Source: Elymus sibiricus
Lineage: Eukaryota; Streptophyta; Magnoliopsida; Poales; Poaceae
NCBI GenBank assembly: GCA_039707655.1
Contig: CM077673.1
Coordinates: forward strand, 4,040,001 to 4,104,000
DNA length: 64,000 nt
Direction: 5' to 3'
A model generated the notes under the pieces. The model ran no database searches and was not told where the DNA came from. It saw nothing but the letters and a program-made list of their open reading frames with translations. This document shows, piece by piece, positions 1 to 12,073 of the stretch (its first letter is position 1; each line of letters begins with the position of its first letter). The position numbers and the translations under genes were made by a program.

Positions 1-699
1 CCGAACGTTCGGGGAAGCCCGGGCTGCGATTACGGGGACATCGCCAAAACTAGCAGATTTTGTCTGTTCCGGCCAGATTTCAATGCAATTACTCAGTACT
101 TTTGGGTCCCGGGGCGATCCAAACGTTCGGGGAACCCCGGGGTCCGCAAACGTGGACCTCGCCAAAACTCGCAGATTTTGTCGGTTTTAGCCAGTTTTCT
201 ATGCTATTACTCACTGATTTTGGGTCTCGGGGCGATCCAAACGTTCGGGGAACCCCAGGTTCCGCTTACGGGGACCTCGCCAAAACTCACAGATTTTGTC
301 CATTCTGACCAGATTTCTATGCTATTATTCACTTTGTTTTGGTTGTAGTGGTCGTCCGAACGTTCGGGGAAGCCCGTGGACCGGTTACGGGGACCTCGCC
401 AAAACTAGCAGATTTTTTCTGTTCCGGCCAGTTTTCTATGCTATTACTCACTGATTTTGTGTCTCGTGACGATCGAAACGTTCGGGGAACCCCGGGGTCC
501 GCTTACGGGGACCTCGCCAAAACTCGCAGATTTTGTCCATTCTGTCCAGATTTCTATGCTATTATTCACTGTTTTTTTGGTTGTCGTGGCCGTCCGAACA
601 TTCGGGGAAGCCCGTGGTCCGGTTACTGGGACCTCGCCAAAACTCGCAGATTTGGTCCATTCTTACCAGTTTTCTAAGCTATTACTCACAGATTTTGGG

Positions 700-2130
700 T
701 CCCGGGGCGATCCAAATGTTCGGGGAACCCCGGGGTCCGCTTACGGGGACCTCGCCAAAACTCGCAGATTTGGTCCATTCTTACCAGTTTTCTGTGCTAT
801 TATTCACTGGTTTTTGGTTGTCGTGGTCGTCCGAACGTTCGGGGAAGCCCGTGGACCGGTTATCGGGACATCGCCAAAACTCGCAGATTTGGTCCATTCT
901 TACCTGTTTTCTATGCTATTACTCACTGATTATGGGTCCCGGGACGATCCAAATGTTCGGGGAACCCCGGGGTCCGCTTACGGGGACCTCGCCAAAACTC
1001 GCAGATTTTGTCCATTCTGACCAGATTTCTATGCTATTATTCACTGTTTTTTTGGTTGTCGTGGTCGTCCGAACATTCGGGGAAGCCCGTGGACCGGTTA
1101 CGGGGACCTCGCCAAAATAAGCAGATTTTATCTGTTCCGGCCACTTTCTTGTGCTATTACTCACTGATTTTGGGTCTCGGGACGATCGAAACGTTCGGGG
1201 AACCCCGAGGTCCGCTTATGGCGACCTCGCCAAAACTCGCCGAATTGGTCCATTCTGAACAGTTTTCTATGCTATTATTCACTGTTTTTGGTTGTCGTGG
1301 TCGTCCCAACATTTGGGGATGCCCGGGGTCCGGTTACGGGGACCTTGACAAAACTCGCAGATTTGGTCCATTCTTACCAGTTTTCTATGCTATTATTCAC
1401 TGTTTTTTGGTTGTCGTGGTCGTTCGAACGTTTTGGGAAGCCCGGGGTCCGGTTACGGGGACCTCGCCAAAACTCACAGATTTGGTCCATTCTTACCAGT
1501 TTTCTTTGCTATTACTCACTGATTTTGGGTCCCGGGGCGATCCAAATATTCGGGGAACCCCGGGGTCCGCTTTCGGGGACCTCGCCAAAACTTGCAGATT
1601 TTGTCCATTCTGACCAGATTTCTATGCTATCATTCACTGTTTTTTGGTAGTCGTGGTCGTCCGAACGTTCGGGGAAGCCCGGGGTGCGGTTACGGGGACC
1701 TCGCCAAAACTAGCAGATTTTGTCTGTTCCGTCCCGTTTTCTATCTATTACTCACTGTTTTTGGTTCCCGGGGCGATCCAAACGTTCGGGGAACCCCGAG
1801 GTCCGCTTACGGGGACCTCGCCAAAACTCGTAGATTTGGTACATTCTTAACAGTTTTCTATGCTATTATTCACTGTTTTTTGTTTGTCGTGGTCGTCCGA
1901 ACGTTCGGGGAAGCCTAGGGATCGGTTACGGGGACCTCGCCAAAAGTCGCAGATTTTGTCCGTTTCTGCCAGTTTTCTATACAATACTGATTTTGGGTCC
2001 CGGGGAGATCCAAACGTTCAGGGAACCCCGGGGTCCGCTTACGAAGACCTCGCCAAAATTCGCAGATTTTGTCCATTTGACAAGATTTCTAAGCTATTAT
2101 TCACTGTTTATTGGTAGTCGTGGTCGTCCG
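700..2130. repeat. Higher-order repeat copy 1 (~2.71-kb periodicity)
   Basis: Diagnostic variants found here recur about 2710 bp to the right, in 3410-4840. Examples are the TTTGGGGATGCCC monomer near 1310, the GTTTTGGGAAGCCC monomer near 1430, and the TTTGACAAGATTTCTAAGC variant near 2085. That distance is about 23 monomers, so blocks of monomers were amplified together and not one by one. Confidence 0.7.
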
Positions 2131-3409
2131 AATGTTCAGGGAAGCCGAGGGGACCGGTTACGGGGACCTCGCTAAAACTAGCAGATTTTGTCTGTTCCGG
2201 CCAGTTTTCTATGCTATTACTCACTGATTTTGGGTCTGGGACGATCGAAACGTTCGGGGAACCTCGGGGTCCGCTTACGGGGACCTCGCCAAAACTCGCA
2301 GATTTGGTCCATTCTGACCAGTTTTCTATGCTATTATTCACTGTTTTTTGTTGTCGTGGTCGTCCCAACATTTGGGGATGCCCGGGGTCCGGTTACGGGG
2401 ACCTTGCCAAAACTCGCAGATTTGGTCCATTCTTACCAGTTTTCTATGCTATTATTCACTGTTTTTTGGTTGTCGTGGTCGTCCGAACGTTCGGGGAAGC
2501 CCGGGGTCCGGTTATGGGGACCTTGGCAAAACTCGCAGATTTTTTCCATTCTTACCAGTTTTCTATGCTTTTACTCACTGATTTTGGGTCCCGGGGCGAT
2601 CCAAATGTTCGGGGAACCCCGGGGTCCGCTTACGGGACCTCACCAAAACTCGCAGATTTGGTCCATTCTTACCAGTTTTCTGTGCTATTATTCACTGATT
2701 TTTGGTTGTCGTGGTCGTCCGAACGTTCGGGGAAGCCCGTGGACCGGTTATGGGGACATCGCCAAAACTCGCAGATTTGGTCCATTCTTACCTGTTTTCT
2801 ATGCTATTACTCCCTGATTATGGGTCCCGGGGCGATCCAAATGTTCGGGGAACCCCGGGGTCCGCTTACGGGGACCTCGGCAAAACTCGCAGATTTTGTC
2901 CATTCTGACCAGATTTCTATGCTATTATTCACTGTTTTTTTGGTTGTCGTGGTCGTCCGAACATTCGGGGAAGCCCGTGGACCGGTTACGGGGACCTCGC
3001 CAAAACTAGCAGATTTTGTCTGTTCCGGCCAGTTTCTTATGCTATTACTCACTGATTTTGGGTCTCGGGACGATCGAAACGTTCGGGGAACCCCGGGGTC
3101 CGCTTACGGGGACCTCACCAAAACTCGCAAAATTGGTCCATTCTGAACAGTTTTCTATCCTATTATTCACTGTTTTTGGTTGACGTGGTCGTCCCAACAT
3201 TTGGGGAAGCCCGGGGTCCGGTTACGGGGACCTTGACAAAACCAGTAGATTTGGTCCATTCTTACAAGTTTTCTATGCTATTATTCACTGTTTTTTGGTT
3301 GTCGTGGTCGTCCGAGGAAGCCCGGGGTCCGGTTACGGGGACCTCGCCAAAACTCGCAGATTTGGTCCATTCTTACCAGTTTTCTATGCTATTACTCACT
3401 GATTTTGGG

Positions 3410-4840
3410 TCCCGAGGCGATCCAAATGTTCGGGGAACCCCGGGGTCCGCTTACGGGGACCTCGCCAAAACTCGCAGATTTGGTCCATTCTTACCAGTTT
3501 TCTGTGCTATTATTCACTGATTTTTGGTTGTCGTGGTCGTCCGAACGTTCGGGGAAGCCCGTGGACCGGTTATGGGGACATCGTCAAAACTCGCAGATTT
3601 GGTCCATTCTTACCTGTTTTCTATGCTATTACTCACTGATTATGGGTCCCGGGGCGATCCAAATGTTCGGGGAACCCCGGGGTCCGCTTACGGGGACCTC
3701 GCCAAAACTCGCAGATTTTGTCCATTCTGACCAGATTTCTATGCTATTATTCACTGTTTTTTTGGTTGTCGTGGTCGTCCGAACATTCGGGGAAGCCCGT
3801 GGACCGGTTACGGGGACCTCGCCAAAACTAGCAGATTTTGTCTGTTCCGGCCAGTTTCTTATGGTATTACTCACTGATTTTGGGTCTCGGGACGATCGAA
3901 ACGTTCGGGGAACCCCGGGGTCCGCTTACGGGGACCTCACCAAAACTCGCAGAATTGGTCCATTCTGAACAGTTTTCTATGCTATTATTCACTGTTTTTG
4001 GTTGTCGTGGTCGTCCCAACATTTGGGGATGCCCGGGGTCCGGTTACGGGGACCTTGACAAAACTCGCAGATTTGGTCCATTCATACTAGTTTTCTATAG
4101 TATTATTCACTGTTTTTTGGTTGTCGTGGTCGTTCGAACGTTTTGGGAAGCCCGGGGTCCGGTTACGTGGACCTCGCCAAAACTCACAGATTTGGTCCAT
4201 TCTTACCAGTTTTCTTTGCTATTACTCACTGATTTTCGGTCCCGGGGTGATCCAAATATTCGGGGAACCCCGGGGTCCGCTTTCGGGGACCTCGCCAAAA
4301 CTCGCAGATTTTGTCCATTCTGACCAGATTTCTATGCTATCATTCACTGTTTTTTGGTAGTCGTGGTCGTCCGAACGTTCAGGGAAGCCCGGGGTGCGGT
4401 TACGGGGACCTCGCCAAAACTAGCAGATTTTGTCTGTTCCGGCCCGTTTTCTATCTATTACTCATTGTTTTTGGGTCCCGGGGCGATCCTAACGTTCGGG
4501 GAACCCCGAGGTCCGCTTACGAGGACCTCGCCAAAACTCATAGATTAGGTACATTCTTAACAGTTTTCTATGCTATTATTCACTGTTTTTTGGTTGTCGT
4601 GGTCGTCCGAACGTTCGGGGAAGCCTAGGGATCGGTTACGCGGACCTCGCCAAAAGTCGCAGATTTTGTCCGTTTCTGCCAGTTTTCTATACTATTACAC
4701 ACTTATTTTGGGTCCCGGGGAGATCAAACGTTCAGGGAACCCCGGGGTCCGCTTACGAAGACCTCGCCAAAATTCGCAGATTTTGTCCGTTTGACAAGAT
4801 TTCTAAGCTATTATTCACTGTTTATTGGTAGTCATGGTCG
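3410..4840. repeat. Higher-order repeat copy 2
   Basis: This block matches 700-2130 monomer by monomer with the same order of variants. A shorter offset of about 823 bp (7 monomers) relates 2580-3170 to 3400-3990, so several rounds of block duplication overlapped. Confidence 0.65.
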
Positions 4841-7800
4841 TACGAACGTTCGGGGAAGCCCGGGGTGCGGTTACGGGGACCTTGCCAAAACTAGCAGATT
4901 TAGTCTGTTCCGGCCAGTTTTCTATGGTATTACTCACTGATTTTGGGTCCCGGGGCGATCCAAACATTTGGGGAACCCCGGGGTCCGCTTAAGGGGACCT
5001 CGCCAAAACTCGTAGATTTGGTCCATTCTTACCAGTTTTCTATGCTATTATTCATTGTTTTTTGGTTGTCGTTGTCGTCCGAATGTTCAGGGGAGCCCGG
5101 GGACCAGTTACGGGGACCTCGCCAAAACTAGCAGATTTTGTCCGTTTCAGCCAGTTTTCTATGCTATTACTCACTGATTTTGGGTCTCGGGACGATCGAA
5201 ACGTTCGGGGAACCCCGGGGTCCGCTTACGGGGACCTCGCCAAAACTACCAGATTTGGTCCATTCTGACCAGTTTTCTATGCTATTATTCACTATTTTTG
5301 GTTGTCGTGGTCGTCCCAACATTTGGGGATGCCCGGGGTCCGGTTACGGGGACCTCGCCAAAACTCACAGATTTGGTCCATTCTTACCTGTTTTCTGTGC
5401 TATTATTCACTGTTTCTTGGTTGTCGTGGTCGTCCGAACGTTCGGGGAAGCCCGGGGTCCGGTTACGGGGACCTCGCCAAAACTCGCAGATTTGGTCCAT
5501 TCTTACCAGTTTTCTATGCTATTACTCACTGATTATGGGTCCCGGGGCGATCCAAATGTTTGGGGAACCTCGGGGTCCGCTTAAGGGGACCTCGCCAAAA
5601 CTCGTAGATTTTGTCCATTCTGACCAGATTTCTATGCCATTATTCACTGTTTTTTTGGTTGTCGTGGTCGTCCGAACATTCAGGGAAGCCCGTGGACCGG
5701 ACCGGTTACGGGAACCTCGCCAAAACTAGCAGAGTTTGTCTGTTCCGGCCAGTTTTCTATGCAATTACTCACTGATTTTGGGTCTCTGGACGATCGAAAC
5801 GTTCGGGGAACCCCGGGGTCTGGTTACGGGCACCTCGCCAAAACTCACAGATTTGTTCCATTCTTACCTGTTTTCTATGCTATTTCTCACTGATTATGGG
5901 TCCCGGGGCGATCCAAATGTTCGAGGAACCTCGGGGTCCGCTTACGGGGACCTTGCCAAAACTCGCAGATTTTGTCCATTCTGACCAGATTTCTATGGTA
6001 TTATTCACTGTTTTTTTGGTTGTCGTGGTCGTCCGAACATTCGGGGAAGCCCGTGGACCGGTTACGGGGAGCTCGCCAAAACTAGCAAATTTTGTCTGTT
6101 CCGGCCAGTTTTTTATGCTATTACTCACTGATTTTGGGTCTCGGGACGATCGAAACGTTCGGGGAACCTCGGGGTCCGCTTACAGGGACCTCGCCAAAAC
6201 TCGCAGATTTGGTCCATTCTGACCAGTTTTCTATGCTATTATTCACTGTTTCTGGTTGTCGTGGTCGTCCCAACATTTGGGGATGCCCGGGGTCCGGTTA
6301 TGGGGACCTTGCCAAAACTCGCAGATTTGGTCCATTCTTACCAGTTTTCTATGCTATTATTCACTATTTTTTGTTTGTCGTGGTCGTCCAAACGTTCGGG
6401 GAAGCCCGGGGTCCGGTTACGGGGACCTCACCAAAACTCGCAGATTTGGTCCATTCTTACCAGTTTTCTATGCTATTACTCACTGATTTTGGGTCCCGGG
6501 GCGATCCAAATGTTCGGGGAACCCCGGGGTGCCAGGACCGGATTTCCGGGATATTAATTTCCCAACAAATGGCCCTTGTGCTCACCAGCCCCAGGATTAC
6601 TGTTAGCTGATGAGACACAATCTTGATACAGAAATTCCAAGCAAAATTACAAAGTATGAAGTACAAGACCATTCTGTTCTATGAGTACAACAGAAGGTTT
6701 CTAGTGGTTGGAGGCGGAAGCGGTTCGGGGTCAACAGCGTCTATGGGACTCCATTTCCCACAGGAACAGTTGACCTGGATAACTCCTATCCCGCGTGGCT
6801 ACTATCCTAGGCTCCGCAGGGACGTTGTCATAATACTCTTCTGACCTGGCCAATGAAATAACCAGGGACAAGCCAGTGAGTACGTTTGAATGTACCCAAA
6901 AACATTATGAACAAATGATATACCGAATGCAGCAGATGATATATGATCATGATGAACTAAACTATTTGCTTATGCTCATGCTAGATTATATTATATGCAT
7001 GCTGACAAGAATTGAATCATGGCATGATGACATACTAGCATGTGCAGAAGTAACGTGTTAGCGACAAACAAAGAAGGTTGGTGGAAAATCGGATGAGACG
7101 GAACCATCCGAGAATCCAAAGAAAATATAAAAGAAATACCGGTTGGGTGTCAAGTGACACCACGGTAGGACTTGAAGAGAAATGCCAAACGGGTGTCTAA
7201 AAGAGTAATCGGACGAGACAGAACCATCCGAGAACTCAAGCTACGCCACAAGAGGTCTTGAAAAGAAATGCCAGTCGGGTGTCAAGTGACGCCACGGTCG
7301 GTGTTTGAAAAGAAAGCTGAATGCCCGGGGTAGTCTAGCCGGCCCCTGAGACACTCAGGAAAATAAAACTAAGAGAAACGGGTTAGTCCACAATAATAAT
7401 CATAGCATCAATAATATTCATGATATCATTAGTAGTAGTAATTATTCTGCAAAATAAACCATGCACAATTTTAAATATTTCCTTCGGAGACCGACTCTAA
7501 GACCGACACTTGACCAACCAGACTGTAGTCCTTAACCGCGGACACGGCTATTCGAATAGATATAACTCTGCAGAGTGTGTACTCTTTACCCACAAGTAAA
7601 GGATTTCTTTAGTCAGTACCGTAACACCGACTAATTCCCATTACGGACTTTAGGTTGAAACACACCTGACCAGCACACACCAGCTTAACTATTCCGGATG
7701 CCAGGAATCACCCACAGCATCGTTTCAGGAAAACTTTAAGACGGGGAAAACCGACGTTTCTGCATGGGATCACTTTATTTATATCGGCGCGCAAATAGGG

Positions 7801-8862
7801 GAGCTACCCCCTCGGCTACACTGCCGGAACACCCATGCCCCCTGACCCGATGACAGGATTTAGTCCAAGGCCCTGGAAACCCTCATCATGGCCCTCTGTA
7901 CGGTGTGTGCACGGAAAGGGGTTAACAACTTACTGAACCATACCCCACCTGAGGCAGGGACAAGTGGTAGCACGAATCAAGTATGGGGGTTACCGGAACA
8001 AGACTCGATCTATGGTCGACTCAGGAGGTTATGTTTTCCTGTAGTGATTAGCACAACAAAATTTCTTGGTAGCACCCAACAGGGTCACCACCTGGCATGT
8101 CCCAACATGCCCTTACTGATCATTCTTGTCATCACGAGAATTCTGTCTCATGGTCACTTCACCCGTGACAAATTCTTTCCTGCAGATTAGTCCAGACCAA
8201 CTTGGGCATATATGACATGAGTAAATTATCATGCTCACTCATACATCATGCTTTAATGAAAATGAAATGCTCCAAGGTGATCATGCATGCATAAATTGGC
8301 CATATGCAAATTCAATTAGAAATCAACATAGTCATGCTCTAATAATTCTAGCAAGTAATATTCCATGCATTCACCATATCAAGTGTTCAAGATGCTTGCC
8401 TCGAATATGCAGAAGTATTGGTGTACTCCAAAAGTTTGCAAATCCTATCCTCCCTCCATTCCTATTTCAATTTTTTTTTGAATTACTACACATAGCAAAA
8501 ATAGTACCAAAAGTTGTTTGGAAAATTTTGAAATGAACAATAGAATAACCTTGATAAAATATGAGGAGTTCAGAAAAGAATTAAATCATTTGGAGTCAAC
8601 ATGATTTACTTAAAAGAATTTCTAAGTTGGAAAGAAATGAAGAAAAAGACTATTTAATAAATCCTGTAGAGAAAAAAGTGTTGAGGAAAAATGTTCAACC
8701 TATTTTTATAAATAGGACATGATTTTAGAAGACTGTATAAATTTGAATCATCTAGTTTGGATTTGAATTGGTGGCTGAGGAAATATTTGAAGTATACTGG
8801 GAAAGAGGTAAAAACAGAAAGGGAGGGGCCCAAGCGCCCTGATCGCTATATAGCCACACGGG

Positions 8863-9273
8863 CTACTGGGCCGAGCCCAGCTGCTCAGCCGCGCAGCTTG
8901 CTACGGCCTGAGCCGGTGACGGAGGGGGCCCACCAGTTAGATTTGACTGGGCGTCGTCGTCCTCCTCCCGCGACAGAACAGGGCGGGGATTCCGACGACC
9001 GGTGCCGGCGATTGACGGTGCCCCACGGCGAGCTGAGCTCACCGTTGTGTTTAGGAGGCCGAGGCGATCCCTCCGGTGGGCGAGATGGTCGACGGGGAGC
9101 ACGGAGCTGCCGGTGACGAGCTCACCCGACGGACGGCGGCGTCGGATGTAAGAGGGATTCCGGCTACGGTGCATCTTCGGTGGAATTGAAGATGGGGATG
9201 GATTCATGGATGCTCCAGGATGCTTGAGTTGGTAAGATTTTGGAGAGGGAGGGTCGGACGGCATCGGAACCAT
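8863..9273 (-). CDS. LTR-internal ORF, 136 aa, copy 1 (uncertain)
   Basis: This ORF lies about 130 bp downstream of the TATA box on the minus strand, so it would be the first long ORF of a transcript started in the LTR. It is rich in Pro, Ser and Arg and has an acidic EEDDD patch near residue 105. I recognise no domain. The other LTR has the same ORF with the same length and about nine amino-acid replacements and no frameshift. The region is GC-rich and other frames are open too, so it may simply be leader sequence. Confidence 0.25.
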   Translation of the reverse strand: MVPMPSDPPSPKSYQLKHPGASMNPSPSSIPPKMHRSRNPSYIRRRRPSGELVTGSSVLPVDHLAHRRDRLGLLNTTVSSARRGAPSIAGTGRRNPRPVLSREEDDDAQSNLTGGPPPSPAQAVASCAAEQLGSAQ

Positions 9274-9402
9274 CCGAATGGTGGCGGCGGCAGTAACTGC
9301 CGGAATCGGAGAAGATGACCTCCTCTGGTCGTGCTGCTGCTCGGGGAGGGTGTCTGGAGGAGGGAGGAGAGATTCTGAGGAGATGGGGAAGCTCGGGCTG
9401 TC

Positions 9403-9411
9403 CTTTTATAG
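9403..9411 (-). promoter_or_regulatory. TATA box in the LARD LTR, 3' copy
   Basis: CTATAAAAG on the minus strand lies between the AT-rich U3-like part and the GC-rich leader. The same box at the same relative place in the other LTR supports it as the core promoter. Confidence 0.6.
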
Positions 9412-10852
9412 CCAGAAGGAGGCGGTCCCGAGGCTTCCACGGGGTCACACGTCGGCGGCGGCCATAACTGTGCCGTCAAAGCGGTTGCGGTCGGTGGCGA
9501 TGGTCAGCGAGGCCGGTGAGGTCGGCGTGGACGGTGGCCGCCCGCGGATAATCTTGGTGGTTGGCAATTTAAGCGAGGGGAGACGTGGCCGGGTGGGACT
9601 CGTCGGGCGGTGCTTCAGTCGTCGTGGACGGCACCTGGCCGGCGCTAGTGGACAAGAGGAGGTGTCGGATGGGTTGGTGGTTGCATTGCGGTGCTGCCTA
9701 TCCTATTGCGAGGACCGGTGAGGGAGCAGGGGAGCCACGGCGGCTCGGTGCCAATGACTGCAAAACGAGCGCTCTGGTCGCGCTCTGGATATGCACGTCA
9801 GGTGCTTGATGAAATGCCACTGGGACCTACAGGGATCTTCTGAGGATGAATTTTGACAGGGTGTTGCTTACTATGATTGCAAGGTTGCTGAACATGCTGG
9901 TTTTGCCAGGAGAGCAAGTGCCCAATATAGTTTGGAAAGAGGCAAAGTTTCTGTCATGCACACAAGGTGCTTGACAGAATGCTATGGCCATTTAGAAAAA
10001 TAAATTGGTTGTGAAAATTACCAGGATGATGCTTCATTGAATTATGGAAGGTATGGTGGGGTTGGGTGGATCAGAGTAGAAACTTGCAAGTGCAAGTTTT
10101 ACCAGAATTCAGTTCTGGACAGAAACTTGGTGGACTCATTTGGAGGTCTTCCAAGATGCAAATTGGGTGGATCTTCTGAACTTAAGGGTTTGGTAGGTCT
10201 AACTAACAGTAGGAAAAATATCAAGTGCAATAGGGCAAAATAAGGATGGGTTGCAGTACAAACTACCAAACTGGACCAAAATAAAGATGAGGATGGTTTG
10301 CTCAAATTTACAAAACACTCAGCTGGGTTTTTGCATCAATGTAATCTAGGTACATCACATGCCATCTACAAAATTTTGTGGAATTTATAAATGAGTTTAT
10401 GAAGTAGAAACTCAAATGTAGGACAGAATTAAAAAGAGGATGTTACATTCAAATTTTTCAAAACACCAAGTTATGTTTTTGCATAAAAGTGGTATATAGG
10501 CATAAAATGACCTCCCATAATTTTTTGTGAAATTTTTAAAGAATTATTTAAAGTAGTTGTAGTGCAACTGAAGCATTTCAAACATTGAAAATGCTATTAA
10601 AAGAATTGTTTTGGGGCAATTTTTATTATGAAAATAATCCCTACTGTTATTAAAGTAATAATGAAATGGTTTAGGAAAACTACCAAAGCCACAATATTAT
10701 TTCCAAATAATTTTCTATATGGAGGGAAGAATTTGAAAGACAGAAGCAGAAAAGACTCTAAAATTATTAAAGGACTTGATATAAATCAAAATTTTATTTC
10801 TGGCCAAATTTTACTTAATAAAAACATTGGTTAATTTTTTTGGGGTGTTACA

Positions 10853-10870
10853 AACTCTACCCCCCTTAGG
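10853..10870 (-). other. Polypurine tract of the LARD element
   Basis: On the minus strand CCTAAGGGGGGTAGAGTT lies immediately before the LTR start TGTAACACCCC, where the plus-strand primer of an LTR retrotransposon is expected. It fixes the orientation of the element and the 3' LTR start at 10852. Confidence 0.75.
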
Positions 10871-11050
10871 AAAATCTCTTCCTCGAGATTTGTTTAGGGC
10901 GGAAGAATTAAATGCATATCACAGCATATAAAACACTCATATGCAAAATGCAATCATGGCAATACGTTCATGACACACACCCTAAGAACAATACAAAGGT
11001 CACATCATGCAAACAAGCACTACACGCTACACAAACGCACTCATGACCGT

Positions 11051-11692
11051 CTATGGTCCGAAACTGAGATCTACAGGGTCTTGCGGAAAAGTTCCGGTTA
11101 CTGGAGCACCTCCTTCTTCTTCCGGAGGAAGTGGAGGTAGTTGAGGGAGCAAACGAAGAACGTGTCCCTCCTGAGTTGGCAAAGGAGGTCCGCCAATAGC
11201 TATCTGAGGGTTCAGAAAAGCAAGAAAAGAGAGATAATCCATTACTTGCTGGGTCAGACGCTCTTGAGCCATCACATATTGAATGAGATTGGCCAGAGCT
11301 GGATCCCTTTCTATACGTTCGCAGCGGAACGTTGCATTAGCCCCTGATGCTGCACGGCTCGGAAAATAGCAGTATCTCCTTTCGCTGGCAGTGGGTACTG
11401 CGATTCGGAGACGGGTAACTGCTTCATAAGCAGCAGCTTCAATGGCCATGCCTGGGGTTGGCATGGATCTCCCGATGTAGACAATATATGGAGGGCCTTG
11501 GTCTGGGTCTGCTGCTGGGATGTGCACAACTGCCCAGTATTTCGAGGAGTCAGAAGTGATCCTCAATTTGAACAACTCATACTGGGGTGGTGGGCTAGAA
11601 CCAAAAGTGTTGCGGGTAAAATCCCACAAAACTTTAACAAAACTGCCAGGACTTGCATCTGGAGTTATCAGGTGGGAACTGGGATGAGACAT
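11051..11692 (-). CDS. LARD ORF B, 213 aa, dsRBD-like fold suspected
   Basis: This is an intact ATG ORF between ORF A and the polypurine tract. I do not know its function. It is a paralogue of ORF A at 12074-12862: both have an N-terminal helix (FVKVLWDFTRNTFG), a PPxY strand, a WAVVHI strand, an IGR strand, and a helix of the form AxxxAAxEAxxxLR, then YxYFPSR and DPALxxLxxYxxAQE. The order helix-strand-strand-strand-helix with PxY, hydrophobic xVxV, and AAxxAL resembles a double-stranded RNA-binding domain at about residues 17-95. The lysines that usually start the second helix and bind RNA are missing (TPGMAIEAAA). The tail is Pro-rich (LPPLPP) and acidic. The fold is inferred from pattern only. 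Confidence 0.6.
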   Translation of the reverse strand: MSHPSSHLITPDASPGSFVKVLWDFTRNTFGSSPPPQYELFKLRITSDSSKYWAVVHIPAADPDQGPPYIVYIGRSMPTPGMAIEAAAYEAVTRLRIAVPTASERRYCYFPSRAASGANATFRCERIERDPALANLIQYVMAQERLTQQVMDYLSFLAFLNPQIAIGGPPLPTQEGHVLRLLPQLPPLPPEEEGGAPVTGTFPQDPVDLSFGP

Positions 11693-12073
11693 GGAGTGCA
11701 GGTCGAGAAGAAGTGGTGTTCTAGTTTGACGGGGCTAGTGCTGGTTGTGGCTTCTTATAGAGTGCCCGGGATATGAGACATGATGCAGCGCCAAAACGAC
11801 TTGTGTACTGGTCCTGTCGGGCAATTAAAGTCTCAGTCCTCAATCCCCAAAAGAATGTGACGTGTTACTGTGTGTGTCGGACAGGGTGACAATAGTAGTT
11901 ACGTCTAGAATTTACTGGGCAACCATACACCAATTAAATTATGTTGGTTCCCTAATGGTACTATTAAAACAGTGGTAGACCAGTAAATCACAAATCTGCT
12001 ACATCATACGGCTACTGCTACCAAAAATTACAGGGTGACAGAGCCACTAGGGCTTGACACGAATCCAGTGGAG
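11693..12073. other. Spacer between the two LARD ORFs
   Basis: A moderately AT-rich stretch of 381 bp in which I see no ORF or repeat. On the minus strand it separates ORF A from ORF B; no splice pair stands out. Confidence 0.5.

Larger units (their letters stand above)
1..6529. repeat. Tandem satellite array, ~118-bp monomer (120-bp / pSc119.2-like family)
   Basis: About 55 head-to-tail copies of a 117-119 bp unit. Each unit has a GC-rich core (AACGTTCGGGGAA, then a CCCCGGGGTCC-like stretch and ACGGGGACCTCGCC) and an AT-rich linker (TTTTCTATGCTATTACTCAC). Two subtypes mostly alternate: A (TCGTCCGAACGTTCGGGGAA) and B (GGCGATCCAAACGTTCGGGG), which makes a dimer of about 236 bp. The linker followed by TTTTGGGTCCC resembles what I remember of the rye pSc119.2 probe, a subtelomeric 118-120 bp family of Triticeae. 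That family assignment is from memory. The array runs off the left edge and stops at 6529, where a retrotransposon LTR begins. The long open frames inside it are a by-product of few stop codons and are not genes. Confidence 0.9.
6530..10852 (-). repeat. 3' LTR of the LARD element, ~4.3 kb
   Basis: The stretch 6530-9944 matches 13185-16605 along its whole length. The part 9945-10852 has no counterpart because the other LTR is truncated. On the minus strand it starts TGTAACACCCC beside a polypurine tract. It holds an AT-rich U3-like part (9950-10850), a GC-rich part around a TATA box (8850-9720), and sub-repeats of about 120 bp near 7080-7330 carrying GGGTGTCAAGTGACNCCACGG. It lies directly against satellite at 6529/6530, so the element probably inserted into the array. 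Confidence 0.82.

Noticed and set aside
60..6610. Many long ORFs in the satellite (up to about 310 codons)
   Set aside because: They follow from few stop codons in a 118-bp unit that shifts frame at every copy; the peptides are translated satellite.
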